From Diplocarpon mali (lineage: Eukaryota; Ascomycota; Leotiomycetes; Helotiales; Drepanopezizaceae), in the NCBI GenBank assembly GCA_024741835.1, contig JAENRP010000021.1, forward strand, positions 186,001 to 250,000: a stretch of DNA of 64,000 bases, written 5' to 3'. Within the stretch, counting starts at the first letter, position 1. The number at the start of each line of letters is the position of its first letter. The notes beneath the pieces were generated by a model. The model did not search any database, was not told the DNA's origin, and worked only from the letters and a program-made list of their open reading frames with translations. Position numbers and translations under genes: made by a program. This document shows positions 22,701 through 33,188 of this stretch, piece by piece.

Positions 22701-23268
22701 CCCCGTGACGCACGTCGCGCGCGTTATCGTGGCTGCGGCTCTGAGTCCGCCGAAAAGCCCTCTTGGTGTGGCGCAGGTGACGAGCCATCCGAGATTGACC
22801 TTCAGCGCATACTTGGCTGCCCTTGAGACGTATGGGTATCAGGCCCGGGAGGTGGAGTATGCGGTGTGGAGTAAGAAGCTGGAGGAGTATGCTGCGGTGG
22901 AAGGGAATGAGCAACATGCTCTGTACGCCTACTTAATCCTCTTACGTCAAGCTGCTTGCTAATAGTGAATTACTAGGATGCCACTCTACCACTTCGCAAC
23001 CACAGATCTCCCAGCTAACACCATCGCTCCCGAGATGGACGATGTCAACGCCACCGCGGCATTGAAGTCGGACACTCAATTTACCGGTGAAGATCTCTCC
23101 GCTGGCGGGTTCGTAGACGAGAGTATCATGGGCCGATATCTAGCTTACTTGGTGGGCATTGGCTTCGTAGGCGCACCTGGCAAGGGCATGGCGCTCCCGG
23201 AGGTCGGCATCAGTGAGGAGCAGAAAGCTGCGTTGCTTAGGGTTGGCGGTAGAGGAGCTTTGGTCTGA
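19732..23268 (+). CDS. lys2: L-2-aminoadipate reductase (large subunit)
   Basis: Reduces alpha-aminoadipate to its semialdehyde in fungal lysine synthesis, using ATP and NADPH. Exon 1 is 19732-22922. A 54-nt intron (22923-22976, GTACGC donor, GCTAAT branch, TACTAG acceptor) is followed by exon 2, 22977-23268. Predicted product is 1160 residues. Adenylation domain: LSFTSGSEGRPKGVRG near residue 205, NMYGTTETQRA, RSGDLGRY and the terminal Lys motif NPNGKKDKPALPF. Carrier domain: FFDIGGHSILAQQ with the phosphopantetheine Ser at residue 666. Reductase domain: Rossmann motif FLTGATGFLGAYLL near 755 and the YGQSKW catalytic Tyr/Lys near 922. The start at 19732 gives the usual N terminus (PDPVTDLHWSxxRGAI). 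It lacks the extra N-terminal condensation-like region of yeast Lys2, which is normal in many filamentous fungi. Needs activation by a phosphopantetheinyl transferase. Confidence 0.95.
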
Positions 23269-26181
23269 TGAATCAAATTGCCGGGAGTTGCGGTGGTCTT
23301 TCTATTAACACGGGTAGATAAAATGGCGGCGTAGATAGGAATTGACCAAATGGAGATAGAATTTGACAGCGCCTGGCTTTCTCGAGTATCTGTTCCTGCT
23401 CCTCTGGAAACGAGACGCATTCGCATCTGTTATCTTGAATCTTCAACCACCAGAGTCTGCTTTGAAGATCCCGCCCCTCTCCTCTCACTACTTAACAGCC
23501 CCTATGCGGATCCACAGTTATCAACAGCCAGCCAATCGTCGATACCCCACACTTACTTCCTCGCCGACCGTAAAGCCTGCCTCCACCCTCTCCCCTCCCC
23601 GCCGCCTATCCAGTTATCAGACAGCACACCGCACACACGAGTAAACAAGCCGTCCACGCCCAATCACACGAGTACAGCACCGAGTTCTCGACACGTGCCG
23701 TACAAGTCAGGAGTCAGGTAAGGTAGGGTACACCGAGACGTAGTCCGTACGTACGGGTACGTAGCCAAGCGAGGTAGAGCGAGGTCCCGTCGGCTGGATG
23801 TATATGTGATGGCCGGGCTCGAGGCGATGAGCTGGGTAGGAGAAAGGGGAGACTAGCGAGGGGGAGGGGGGGGGGATGGAAGCATGATTCTGATAACGAT
23901 AACTTTGAGGTTGAACTCGGGCTTGAAACGCTTGCTGGGGAATGACATGCAGTCTATAGGATTTCGAGTTTTGTCATTTGTTAGGTAAGTTATGGATATC
24001 TCGTGCCAAGTGATCTTTTCCGGTCCTGGCGGTTTCTTCTGGGGCGATGTTGATTTCCCATTCTCTACTTGGGTCCTGCGACAAGAGATTGCTTGCAGCG
24101 GTTGTTAGTTAGGAGCTTGGACTTGCACCGTAGGATGAAGTACACGGAGAAAGACTTTGCAGCAAGCGCTCGCAGGGAGGTACTGTATCTCCTGCCGCTG
24201 AAAGCATAGCCGAAACGCCGATTCCTGTTCGCTGCCTGGGAAGAAGCGGCAGGACAATAATGAGTCGCAGGTCGAAGTCAATGCCTCCTGCTAATCTCCC
24301 TGATCATCTTCACCTTTCCGTGCAGAATTCAAAGTCCCTGAGGCCTTGTCGTACATATCAACACCACGCTAAAGAAGGCGCGCGGCAACAATTGTAGCGC
24401 AGTGCCTCCGCCGTCTCTGCGTTGCGGCTGATCTCGTAGCGATCGCTAGCCGGTCGTCTGCTGAGCATCGACGACACGTAGATGTTTGAGAGCCTGCTTG
24501 TCATGCGCCGATCGGGCTGCACTCCTTATCTCATCACATCCCAAACCGATTCTGTTCGTAACATGCCCCCGTGTGTTTTTAACTGGCCTGGTGAAAGATG
24601 GGTCTGAGCATCTCAAATGTTGAAATTCGAGCCTACAAGACTCATGCTTATAGTCGTAAAAAAGTATCGGAGTCTCAGCGCTTGGAGACCGCGATAGGCC
24701 TAAGGCAGAAATCGTTGGATTCAGCGTTGGTATAAGTGAATTTGTGCTCGGTGATGATGTATCAGGGGCATAAACTCTCAGACGAGATATAGGCTTGCTA
24801 TATGTATGTCAAGGGAGACTCTTGAAGAAAGGGTGGCACTACAAGCTCACAAAAGCGACATGTTTTGGAGGGTTTGAGAGGCACCCGGCACATGAGAATG
24901 CTCAAAGCCATTTAAAGGCATGTAGTAGAACCATGAAATAGTAACTTTGGTGAGTAATGAAAAGGGAAGAGACAAGATATGCACAGTATAATAATATTCT
25001 TTGTATGACTCTGCAGATCACTACGGGAGCCTCCTCCGCATATATTCATTGCTGCCAAATCTCGTGGGTTGTTGCTCAAAAGCATGTAAAGCCTGGAATC
25101 CAACTACATTAGCAAAGTTACTGCTAAGGCGAAGGCAATGATGCATGCAATTAAGATTGTAATAGCTCAAGTCAGACATCCAAGGAAGATTGGGCCCTCA
25201 TCTGTTCCTCAAATAGGTTCTGTGTGGAACTCGAGTGAAAACTGCGAATGTGGTTTTGTTTCATCATAAGAGCTGGGAAAATTGAAGAATGCAGGCTAAA
25301 AAGTGCGACTGACCTCCGCGTCTTTTCTAAGAGCAGATGCCTAGATGGAAGTAGCTGATGAAACAGTGTATAGTAATCTTTTTGACATGTGGGGAATGTG
25401 CTTCGACAGACGAAAATATTAGTCGCTCAAGAGCGGCATGATCCCGATCCTAAAAGAAAATATCTTCACAAGTCAGCAAGTGCTCGCAAGATTCTTTGTG
25501 ATAAGAGCTGGATGTCGATCAAGACTCAGACAAGGTGTACTGGCAAGTAACAAGCCCTCCACGTATGAGGGGCCCGAATTTTATTCTTCATCATTGGCGA
25601 TTAAGCAGGAGAAAGAAGTATTATCTTTTATCATCATTGAAGATCGCAACCATACAAGTGAGGGGATGAGAAAGGGACATACCGTAAGGAGTCATGACCG
25701 GCGCAGGTAATACAATCGAGTTTTGGTGAATAACCTAATGGGCAAACATGAATGGGAAGGGCGAAATCCTATATATGTGGAATTTCTTAGCGCAGAATCT
25801 TAGCGTCAGTACTTGCCAAGCCGTAACGCACGTGAGGGAAAGCAAACATCACAAACAGGACCCGCTATTATTTTATCTTGGCTTTCCTCAATGCGACTTT
25901 GGCAGTAATGCGATCTGAGACAATGGACAATGCCGAATTTGGCTTGAGAATTGCGGAGAAAGCTCACATCTGTCTCAGAATAAAATTTTGAGAAATTCGA
26001 AATTGATGTTGTTTTGGTAGGTGCCCTAGTAGAAAATAACGTGGGGTTCCGAACTGGCCAACAGTTCCTCGAGCGTATCTACTGTGGCTAGTTCTAGCAG
26101 CCAACTACAACGAGCAGCCCAGTCAATATCTTTAAAACCAGATCCAACCCCGGCCCAGCTCGCAACCCGAGATCCCACGAA
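23269..26181. other. 2.9-kb stretch without a recognisable gene
   Basis: After lys2 the sequence shows short frames only. 23.3-23.7 kb is CT-rich. 23.7-23.9 kb has repeated GTACG/TACGTA-like words and a G-rich patch. 24.6-26.0 kb is more AT-rich than the flanks, with stops in all frames. No transposase-like or reverse-transcriptase-like motif and no long terminal repeat were noticed. It could be a decayed element, a non-coding RNA locus or a long promoter for bud32. Confidence 0.4.
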
Positions 26182-26988
26182 ATGGCGATCCCAATAACCA
26201 CTACGGCCACCAACCCCTTGCGGCCCTCCTTGCCCTCAAACTTCTCCTCCTCTACCCCGCCGACTCTTATAACGCAAGGCGCCGAAGCCCTCCTCTACCA
26301 CACGACATATCTCCTCCCCTCCCTGCCCTGCGCTCTCAAATACCGGCCCTCAAAACCCTACCGGCATCCCATTCTCGACCTCCGATTGACCAAACACCGG
26401 ATCCTGTCCGAGGCGCGAGTGTTGGTGAAGTGCAGGAAAGAGGGGGTGTGCGTGCCCGCCGTATATGCGGTTGATGAGGTCAGAGGATGGATTATGATGG
26501 AGTGGGTCGTGGGGGAGGTAGTGAGGATACGGTTGAATGAGTGGCTTGCGAGGACGAAAGAGGCGGGGGAGGGAGAGATGGCCGGAGAAGAGGTGAGCGC
26601 CTTGATGACTAGGATTGGGGAGGCGGTGGGTAGGTTGCATGGGATTGGGGTCATACACGGGGATTTAACGACGAGTAACCTGATGCTACGGTCGCATTCT
26701 TCTAGTATTGGCAGCTCTGGTAAGGACGAGGGTGTTGTCGGTGCAGGGCTAGACGGTGAGGTCGTCATCATCGATTTCGGGCTCGCGAGCCAAAGTACGC
26801 AGGATGAAGACCGTGCGGTAGATCTGTATGTACTGGAGCGTGCGTTTGGGAGTACGCATCCTAGCGCGGAAGTCCTGTTCAAGGAGGTGCTGAGGGCGTA
26901 TGGAGAGAGTTTAAAGGGGGGTAAGGTTGTACTGAAGAAATTGGAGGACGTGAGAATGAGAGGGAGGAAGAAGAGTATGCTTGGCTGA
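26182..26988 (+). CDS. bud32: Bud32/PRPK kinase of the KEOPS/EKC complex
   Basis: Small atypical Ser/Thr kinase (ATPase) of the KEOPS complex, required for t6A modification of tRNA and for telomere maintenance. Single exon, 268 residues. Diagnostic features in order: QGAEALLY (glycine-loop equivalent), ALKYRPSKPYRHP with the catalytic Lys and the family-specific Tyr-Arg-His-Pro, LDLRLTKHRILSEARVL, EWVVGE hinge, catalytic loop IHGDLTTSNLML, metal-binding IDFGLAS, and the basic end VRMRGRKKSMLG typical of Bud32. A Gly/Ser insertion separates the catalytic loop from the DFG motif. It ends 65 bp from the stop of the convergent gene, so the two transcripts may overlap. Confidence 0.93.
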   Translation: MAIPITTTATNPLRPSLPSNFSSSTPPTLITQGAEALLYHTTYLLPSLPCALKYRPSKPYRHPILDLRLTKHRILSEARVLVKCRKEGVCVPAVYAVDEVRGWIMMEWVVGEVVRIRLNEWLARTKEAGEGEMAGEEVSALMTRIGEAVGRLHGIGVIHGDLTTSNLMLRSHSSSIGSSGKDEGVVGAGLDGEVVIIDFGLASQSTQDEDRAVDLYVLERAFGSTHPSAEVLFKEVLRAYGESLKGGKVVLKKLEDVRMRGRKKSMLG

Positions 26989-27053
26989 AGAGTCTGAGTG
27001 GCAGTGGATGTGAAAATGGGAGGATGGTATCATTTACCATATACAAATATCAG

Positions 27054-28076
27054 TTATTCGTTGAACTCCGCTGCTGCAAAGTAACCCTTGTTCTCAATGA
27101 CGCCCCTGTCTCGAACAACCGCCGTATACTTGACCACCCACTCCGGTTTCAGGTCCCCTCTCATTCCATTGATACCTCTCTTGGACTCGGAAAACAGGCC
27201 TGCACCTCGAATTCCCTGGCCCAAAAGCTCTCTCAGGGTTCCAGAGGGAAGGATATCGGTGCAATCGTTGTGCGTTAGGAGTTCGATCCGCTCTCTCTTC
27301 GCCAGCTTGAGCAGCGGCGGAGGGACATTGCAGCAGTCCTTGATATTGACCTGATCGACCTCTGGACGCACCTGGACTCGAGCCAAGAACCTCGCGAGCT
27401 TTTCACTGCCGTATTCGGACAGGCCTAGCCGCTTGACAATTCCTTGGTTGTATAGATCTTCGAGGACCGGCCAGGACGAAATCTCATCTTCGTCGTTGCC
27501 TTGTGCCGAGTTCTTCTTGTCTGCTTCCCATTCGCAATCGCCCTCGAACGATAATCCCGGGAACGAAACGATAAGCAGATCGATAGAACTAATGCCAAGT
27601 TCCTTAAGCACTAGTTGTATGGCATCACTGGTATGTTGCGCCCTATCCTTGACATCTGCGCCGTGAAGATAGAATAACTTGACAGTAATATCATACTGAC
27701 TCCTCTCTTCGCATAAACCTGACAGCGACCAGTCTATAGTCGGGACGTAATAATCCGAACCGTCTCGCGTGGTCCAAATTGACGACTGCGGTCTTCGCGG
27801 CAGGGTATCTTCGTCAGAGCTGCTGTGCGGACTGCCGTTCGCCGGACTACTCGAAGTTGTCGCAGGAGGGGAGTAGTCTTGTTGCGCAGCGAGGAAGTTG
27901 CTCCGGAGGGAATTTGTAAGCTCGAGGTTCGACCTGTCTTCGCCGGGCTTTCTTATGATCGAAGGACCGCCTGTTATTATATTTCTGATCGGGGAAACCG
28001 TTAGCAGGAGACTTTTCTTTCTCGATAACAACAAGTGGGGGTGCCCCTACGAGGTGGATAGTATTAATCGCGTCAT
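27054..28076 (-). CDS. Glutamate-cysteine ligase modifier (regulatory) subunit
   Basis: Aldo-keto-reductase-fold regulatory subunit that would tune the first step of glutathione synthesis. Exon 1 (28076-28051) codes MTRLILSTS. A 66-nt intron (27985-28050, GTAGGG donor, TGCTAACG branch, ATCAG acceptor) leads to exon 2 (27984-27054), continuing NIITGGPSIIRKPG and RSNLELTNSLRSNF, the family N terminus. Further: KLFYLHGADVKDRAQH, KELGISSIDLLIVSFPG, YNQGIVKRLGLSEYGSEKL, LTHNDCTDILPSGTL and C-terminal GVIENKGYFAAAE. Predicted 318 residues. Starting at 28034 instead would give an N terminus unlike the family. It is divergent from the AP-1 sigma gene and convergent with bud32. Confidence 0.88.
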
Positions 28077-28548
28077 GATGGCGAGTTGTTCGAGGCAAGG
28101 CGGATGCGAGGATACACAGGAAACATGAGATCCGGAAGCCGGTAGAGGAGAGGATCGGCTGGGAGGATTACTCTGATCCGTGTATGGTGGAGGTTTGTTT
28201 ATTATTGGCAAGACGGGTTGCAGTCGACTTGGCTATCGGAAAAGGGCAAACATGTAAGTGCTAAGGAAATGTGAATGTCGGAAATGAGATGGACATGCAG
28301 CGGACATGTAGGTACAGAGAAAAGCGGTACATGGTGACTGTGACAATCCCATGAGATCATTAGTAAGGCGCCGCTCGAGGTTCGAAGAGAGGCTATTGCG
28401 GAGCGGTAAAGTTGAGTGCCCCTCGAGTTGCCAAGATCCAGATTTCACATCCTTGCATATCAACTGCAGGCGGATAACACCCACCACATCTGAATTAGCA
28501 AGCCAGCAGAACTCTTCGACTGAGCAGAACTCTACAATCACTGCCCAG
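28077..28548. promoter_or_regulatory. Bidirectional promoter, GCL modifier / AP-1 sigma
   Basis: 472 bp between two divergent starts (28076 minus, 28549 plus). No motif could be assigned with confidence. Confidence 0.45.
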
Positions 28549-29567
28549 ATGGCCATACAGTAGGTTGGCGAATCGCTTCACATCACACCACTGGCTCTGC
28601 TAACACAATCTAGCTATCTGATCTTGCTCTCGCGGCAGGGCAAAGTCGTAAGCATGCTCAACAGAGCACCAAACTCCTGCTTTTCTGCTCCCATACTGAG
28701 CGGTCAACAGAGGCTCGCGAAGTGGTTCACGACGCTGTCGCCCAAGGACAAGGCCAAGATAATTAAAGATGTCTCACAGCTGGTCTTGGCCCGAAGAACG
28801 AGGATGTGCAATTTCTTAGAATACAAAGGTTGGCTAGTGTGCTGGCATGTTTGACGACAGCTACTGATGCGTTCCTGCAGACTCAAAGATAGTCTACAGA
28901 CGATATGCCTCTCTGTTCTTCATCGCTGGATGTGCTTCGGAGGATAATGAGCTTATCACGCTGGAGATCGTACACAGATATGTTGAGCAGATGGACAAAT
29001 ACTATGGCAATGTCTGCGAGGTACGCCCTACTTCCAAGGCAAACAGAATTTGTAACTAATATGCACCTAGTTGGATATTGTATGTTTCGGATCTCTATAC
29101 TTCGAGACCATTTCCTGAACGCTTTTAGATCTTCAACTTCCAAAAGGCATACTTCATTCTGGACGAACTGTTGCTAGCAGGAGAAATGCAGGAAAGTAGT
29201 AAGAAGAACGTACTGAGGGTGATTTCGGCACAAGATTCGATAGAGGACACTGAGGTAAGTGGAGGATCGCCTTCAGTCTGGCCTTTACCCTGCAAGCAAT
29301 TCATATCCACCACGTCCCACATCTTCAGACTGACACAATATCCTCCTACACCAGGTTGACGAGGAGATTACGAGGATCATGTGAAGGACAACTTCTATGC
29401 AAATCGTGCACACCAAGATACCAATGGTGGCTGGCGTTAGGGGCTTAGGAATTGAACAAGTCAAATATACTTTTACACTATTTCTGTCCTTGGCTAACTT
29501 GATGCTTTCTGTTGATTAGGGCGAAGAGGCTATCGAAGATCGTTTGAGAGACATTGGTATAATGTGA
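28549..29567 (+). CDS. aps1: AP-1 clathrin adaptor sigma subunit, with two candidate terminal exons
   Basis: Small subunit of the AP-1 adaptor for clathrin traffic at the trans-Golgi/endosome. Exons: 28549-28559, 28614-28647, 28711-28828, 28881-29020, 29071-29079 (a 9-nt microexon coding Leu-Asp-Ile), 29129-29254, then either 29355-29384 (VDEEITRIM, 155 aa) or 29520-29567 ([15 protein letters not shown], 161 aa). Both terminal exons follow in the same phase. The distal one has a GCTAAC branch and TTAG acceptor. Core motifs: [66 protein letters not shown] and [17 protein letters not shown]. The number of short introns in a gene this small is typical for the family in fungi. AP-1 is favoured over AP-2/AP-3 by the [11 protein letters not shown] segment. 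Confidence 0.92.
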
Positions 29568-30811
29568 TTTGAAGGGCATGGGCTGAAGCGTGGCTGGAAA
29601 TGAGCGATACCCCTTTGGCTTGACGAGTACGGGAACTCTTTGATGCATCTGCACCGTTGGCTATGCAGGAGCGTTGTGGTATGACTATTGATTCGGCAGA
29701 CACAGACAGGCATGAACGAATGGATGCATCACAAGTTTCATTATTACAAGATTCGGTAATATTCAGGCTAGCATTTGGTTCAACCCGCTGATGCATAGAC
29801 TACCTTTTCAACACGATCAACAAGCTGGCAACCTGCGAGATATGAGATTTTGCTTCCGGCTGGCCGAATATGCCAAAGCCATTCAGAACTGACGTTTAGA
29901 ACCGGCATTTCAGATAATTCAATCTCCTTGGCCACTGCTTATCGCTACGATCAAACCTTGTGGCTCACTGGCACGATTGCTTTCTTTCAGAATGTTCTCT
30001 CTACTTCCGCGTCCCTCTCCAATCCAGCTTCATATTTTCCGGTTCCAAGCAGGAAGTCATTTGAACTTTGTGCAACAAAGATGTCAAAAGAACTATAGAC
30101 AAAGAGCCGCTTGGTACTAAAGGCTGACTCATTTGCACAAGACTGCTGATTACTGAGAATAGATTTTATTTGCGACAAGAGGATAACTGTTTATTACTCT
30201 TCGCTCAAACAGCAGCCTGCTCCCTCCACTACTCTGCCCTTATCGTGCTTCGTCAATTTTGCTTAGCCGTCCAAATAGTACTGCTTGATAGCGCGCTAAA
30301 CTCGATCCGTCATTAGCGGTTACAGGCGCATGTGGCATTCAACTCCACCTTGCCTCATATCGCATTACCCATCAAGTCTTCCCTCATCATCCAATCTCAA
30401 CAACATTTCTCAAAGTCCCAAAATGCTGTCTACCTGCTAGACTTACGTCTAGCTTGAGATCACATAGATTCGCCCTCCGCAGCCAGCGAAGGAAGAGTCC
30501 ATCCCTGCTTCTCAGCCTTAGCAGGTCCATCAAACCATCATCTTCGAATAGCCATAGCTGCGCGTGCAGTCTTCCCTTGATAGATAGGTCTATCACATCA
30601 CCCCTGCGAAATCTCGAGGAATCAAGTTCCTGGTCGTCAGTTCACCGAGTCTGCAGAGCCCTCCGCAAGGTCGTCTTCTCCCCAGAACACTCGGGTTCCG
30701 TCGCCACACACTTCTGCCTCCGATAACGCGCATCAATCCCCCAACCACCCACACCATCCTGATCGCGTTGACAAGCAAAATTATAGTCTCAGAGCCTCTC
30801 AAACCGCAAAG
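29568..30811. other. Intergenic, presumed 5' region of maf1
   Basis: 1.2 kb with only short frames. Sequence from 30.3 kb on is pyrimidine-rich, consistent with a long fungal 5' UTR/promoter. The frame at 30454-30726 is Ser/Arg-rich noise. Confidence 0.45.
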
Positions 30812-31846
30812 ATGAAGTTTCTACCACTTCCAGACTTCGACGACGTGACGAGCGCGTTGAACTTCGATACCCCCGATTGCCACGTTATTGGCGGCTGCGA
30901 TCTGTACACCACCAAGGCCGCAGGGTCAGATAAGAAACTATATCGTGAAATTGATAGATCGTTGGAATCGCAATATGAGTCTCTCCTCCGTCTGTCTGCC
31001 TCGGTCTCGCCCCCTGACGCATCGGGTCACTCACCTGTGAACCTCTCCCGATCGAGTCCTTTCGGTCCGCTGAGCCAGGTTTCCAGCCGTCGCACGTTTG
31101 CATATCTGATCGCTACGCTTAACGCGAGCCACCCGGACTATGACTTCTCACACATCCTCAGGCCCGCAGATTTTCGCAAGGAACGAAGCCTGAAAGCTGT
31201 CATCAACACGGTTGACTCTACTCTCTACAACCTGAGACCTAGTTCAGGTATGATGACACTCCAAGTCCCATCACAGATTAGCTACACCACAGCATCCTCG
31301 GCGTCTCCGACAAGTCGGGCTTGGGGCCCGCAGATGTGGGCGATGGTAGACAATGAGATGAATCTCAAGGAGTGCACAGTGTACTGCTGGGCTCCTCCGG
31401 ATGAGCCATTCGACGGCGAAGAAGGTTCTATCTGGAGTTTGAATTACTTCTTCTTCAACAAAGAGCGGAAACGCGTCGCGTACCTATACGTTCGTGGCGT
31501 TCCAGTGATGACTCATAGCCCCCGCCAACGCAGTGCTCTGCCCAAGAGAAGTGCTAGTGGGTATGAATCGGGAGCGAATAAGAGAGCGAGGTTCTGGCTC
31601 GGAGACCACGCTGAGAATGTCACTATTGATGATGATGCAGAGGAGGATTTCGACAATGCAGGTGTCTCGATGTGGAGCAATGGTGACGAGATAGACGCAA
31701 ACGAGCATGATGTCCTCTTCGACGGCGACGACTTTTGCGATGATTACGATGATGAAGCTGATGCTGACGACGAGGCTGACGAGCAGGACTACAAGCTTCA
31801 AGTGCGAGGTATGAGTGAGGATATTGCTGCATCTATGGAGTTTTGA
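30812..31846 (+). CDS. maf1: Maf1, repressor of RNA polymerase III
   Basis: Global negative regulator of Pol III transcription that shuttles between cytoplasm and nucleus under TOR/PKA control. Single exon, 344 residues. The N terminus MKFLPLPDFDDVTSALNFDT and the following CHVIGGCDLYTTKAAGSDKKLY are near-diagnostic. A Ser/Pro-rich linker (about 60-90) is the usual phosphorylated mobile region. It is followed by RRTFAYLIATLNASHPDYDFS, WAMVDNEMNLKECTVYCW and LWSLNYFFFNKERKRVAYL-type core segments (here IWSLNYFFF), with a basic KRARFW patch. The last 65 residues are strongly acidic (Asp/Glu repeats). No intron is needed. Confidence 0.95.
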   Translation: MKFLPLPDFDDVTSALNFDTPDCHVIGGCDLYTTKAAGSDKKLYREIDRSLESQYESLLRLSASVSPPDASGHSPVNLSRSSPFGPLSQVSSRRTFAYLIATLNASHPDYDFSHILRPADFRKERSLKAVINTVDSTLYNLRPSSGMMTLQVPSQISYTTASSASPTSRAWGPQMWAMVDNEMNLKECTVYCWAPPDEPFDGEEGSIWSLNYFFFNKERKRVAYLYVRGVPVMTHSPRQRSALPKRSASGYESGANKRARFWLGDHAENVTIDDDAEEDFDNAGVSMWSNGDEIDANEHDVLFDGDDFCDDYDDEADADDEADEQDYKLQVRGMSEDIAASMEF

Positions 31847-33188
31847 TTATGCGTTCGTTGTTTTTATACTGCAGGTATTCGCGGCTGCTGGCTTTCGGTT
31901 CTGCACTCAGCTCTCCTTGCACGTGGTGCCGCGTGTCTACTTGTGTGAGCTTTCTTGTGTATTCTGTTTGTAGAATCACGGGGGTTCCTATCTGGCATTT
32001 CTTGTAGGTGAGAGCGATTTGAAATGGGGTTTAGGAGTGATTGAAATTTGATGCTTCAGTTGGGGCACACTGGATTTCACGTTGGGCCCTGGTCTAAGGG
32101 TGAGCCGCTTTTTTCCCCCTCAATGGTTACAATGGTTACATAAATGATTGTCAATAAATGATACCCGCAAGTCCCTTCAAGGATCGTCCTCATGTGAAAG
32201 AGACAGGATTTCTGGCATGGAAAATACCTCGGCATCGTTTCCTTGCGAAGAGTCCATAACAAATCCGGCTGAGGTACACAGTACACGGCTAACTACAACC
32301 ATGGCTTCGAGTGCGACTGGATCAGAAAGAGAGTCTGCGAAGGAACGCTGGATATCATTCGGCTGCGGGATAGTAGGAGACTCGCTTGTAAACATGCCCG
32401 ATTGCCCTCCAGATATTGATATTGACAAAGCCCGAGGATAGACCCACCCACAGTAACCTTCTCCATAGCTAATTTCACTGTGCTCAGGTCCACAGCATTT
32501 TCAAACGGAAAGAGAGAGGACTAAAACACCCACCCGCCGGTAATCTAGCATCTCAGCTGCCCAGGCGAGGAGGGATCTAAAGCCATAGCATCTCATTCTC
32601 GTTCCAATGAACACCTAAAAACAGTGGCCGGATCACGAACACCAACACCAACATACACTGAAACATAAGCACATATCCTGGTAGATCTAGAATCGAAAGC
32701 CACAACGACAGAGACCGAAGACGAAAAAGATCGGGTGGGAAAAAACGAGAGGAAAAAGAAAAAGAAAATCCCACGAGACGGTCTCGACGATCGCGCAGAA
32801 CATTCTCGCCAGAGCCGCCTCGATCCGTATGCCGTCCTAGTGATAGGGCGGGAACATTGTCACCGCTGAGCTTTTGCCTTTCCCCAGTGGCAATGGCAGG
32901 AGATTTTGAGGGGGGGGGGAGGGGGGCGACGGGAAAGCTCGAATGAGAGCGTGTGCAAACGCGCATGGGGTGTCTTTTCGCTGGAGAGAAAAAAATCCGG
33001 CAAGGGAGAGTTGAGAGCGGTGTGAGAGCGAAGAAAAGAAGAGAAAAAGAAAAGAAGAGAAAAAGAAAAGAAAAGAGGAATTGAAATCAGAATGGTCGTG
33101 GGAGGTTGAAATTCCCTTCTCGGCAATCGCTCGCTATTTGTCTCCCTCTTCCTCCTCCTCCTCAGATGGTCGATGGCGGCGAGAAGAG
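31847..33188. other. Intergenic between convergent genes, no gene seen
   Basis: 1.3 kb between maf1 (+) and the permease (-). An A/G-rich patch lies at 32.75-33.08 kb. The 83-codon minus frame at 32177-32428 has no support beyond its length. Confidence 0.45.

Noticed and set aside
19732..23268. Could the adenylation-carrier-reductase protein be a small NRPS-like secondary-metabolite enzyme?
   Set aside because: Domain order is shared with NRPS-like reductases, but the sequence motifs are those of Lys2 throughout and the neighbours are not tailoring enzymes.
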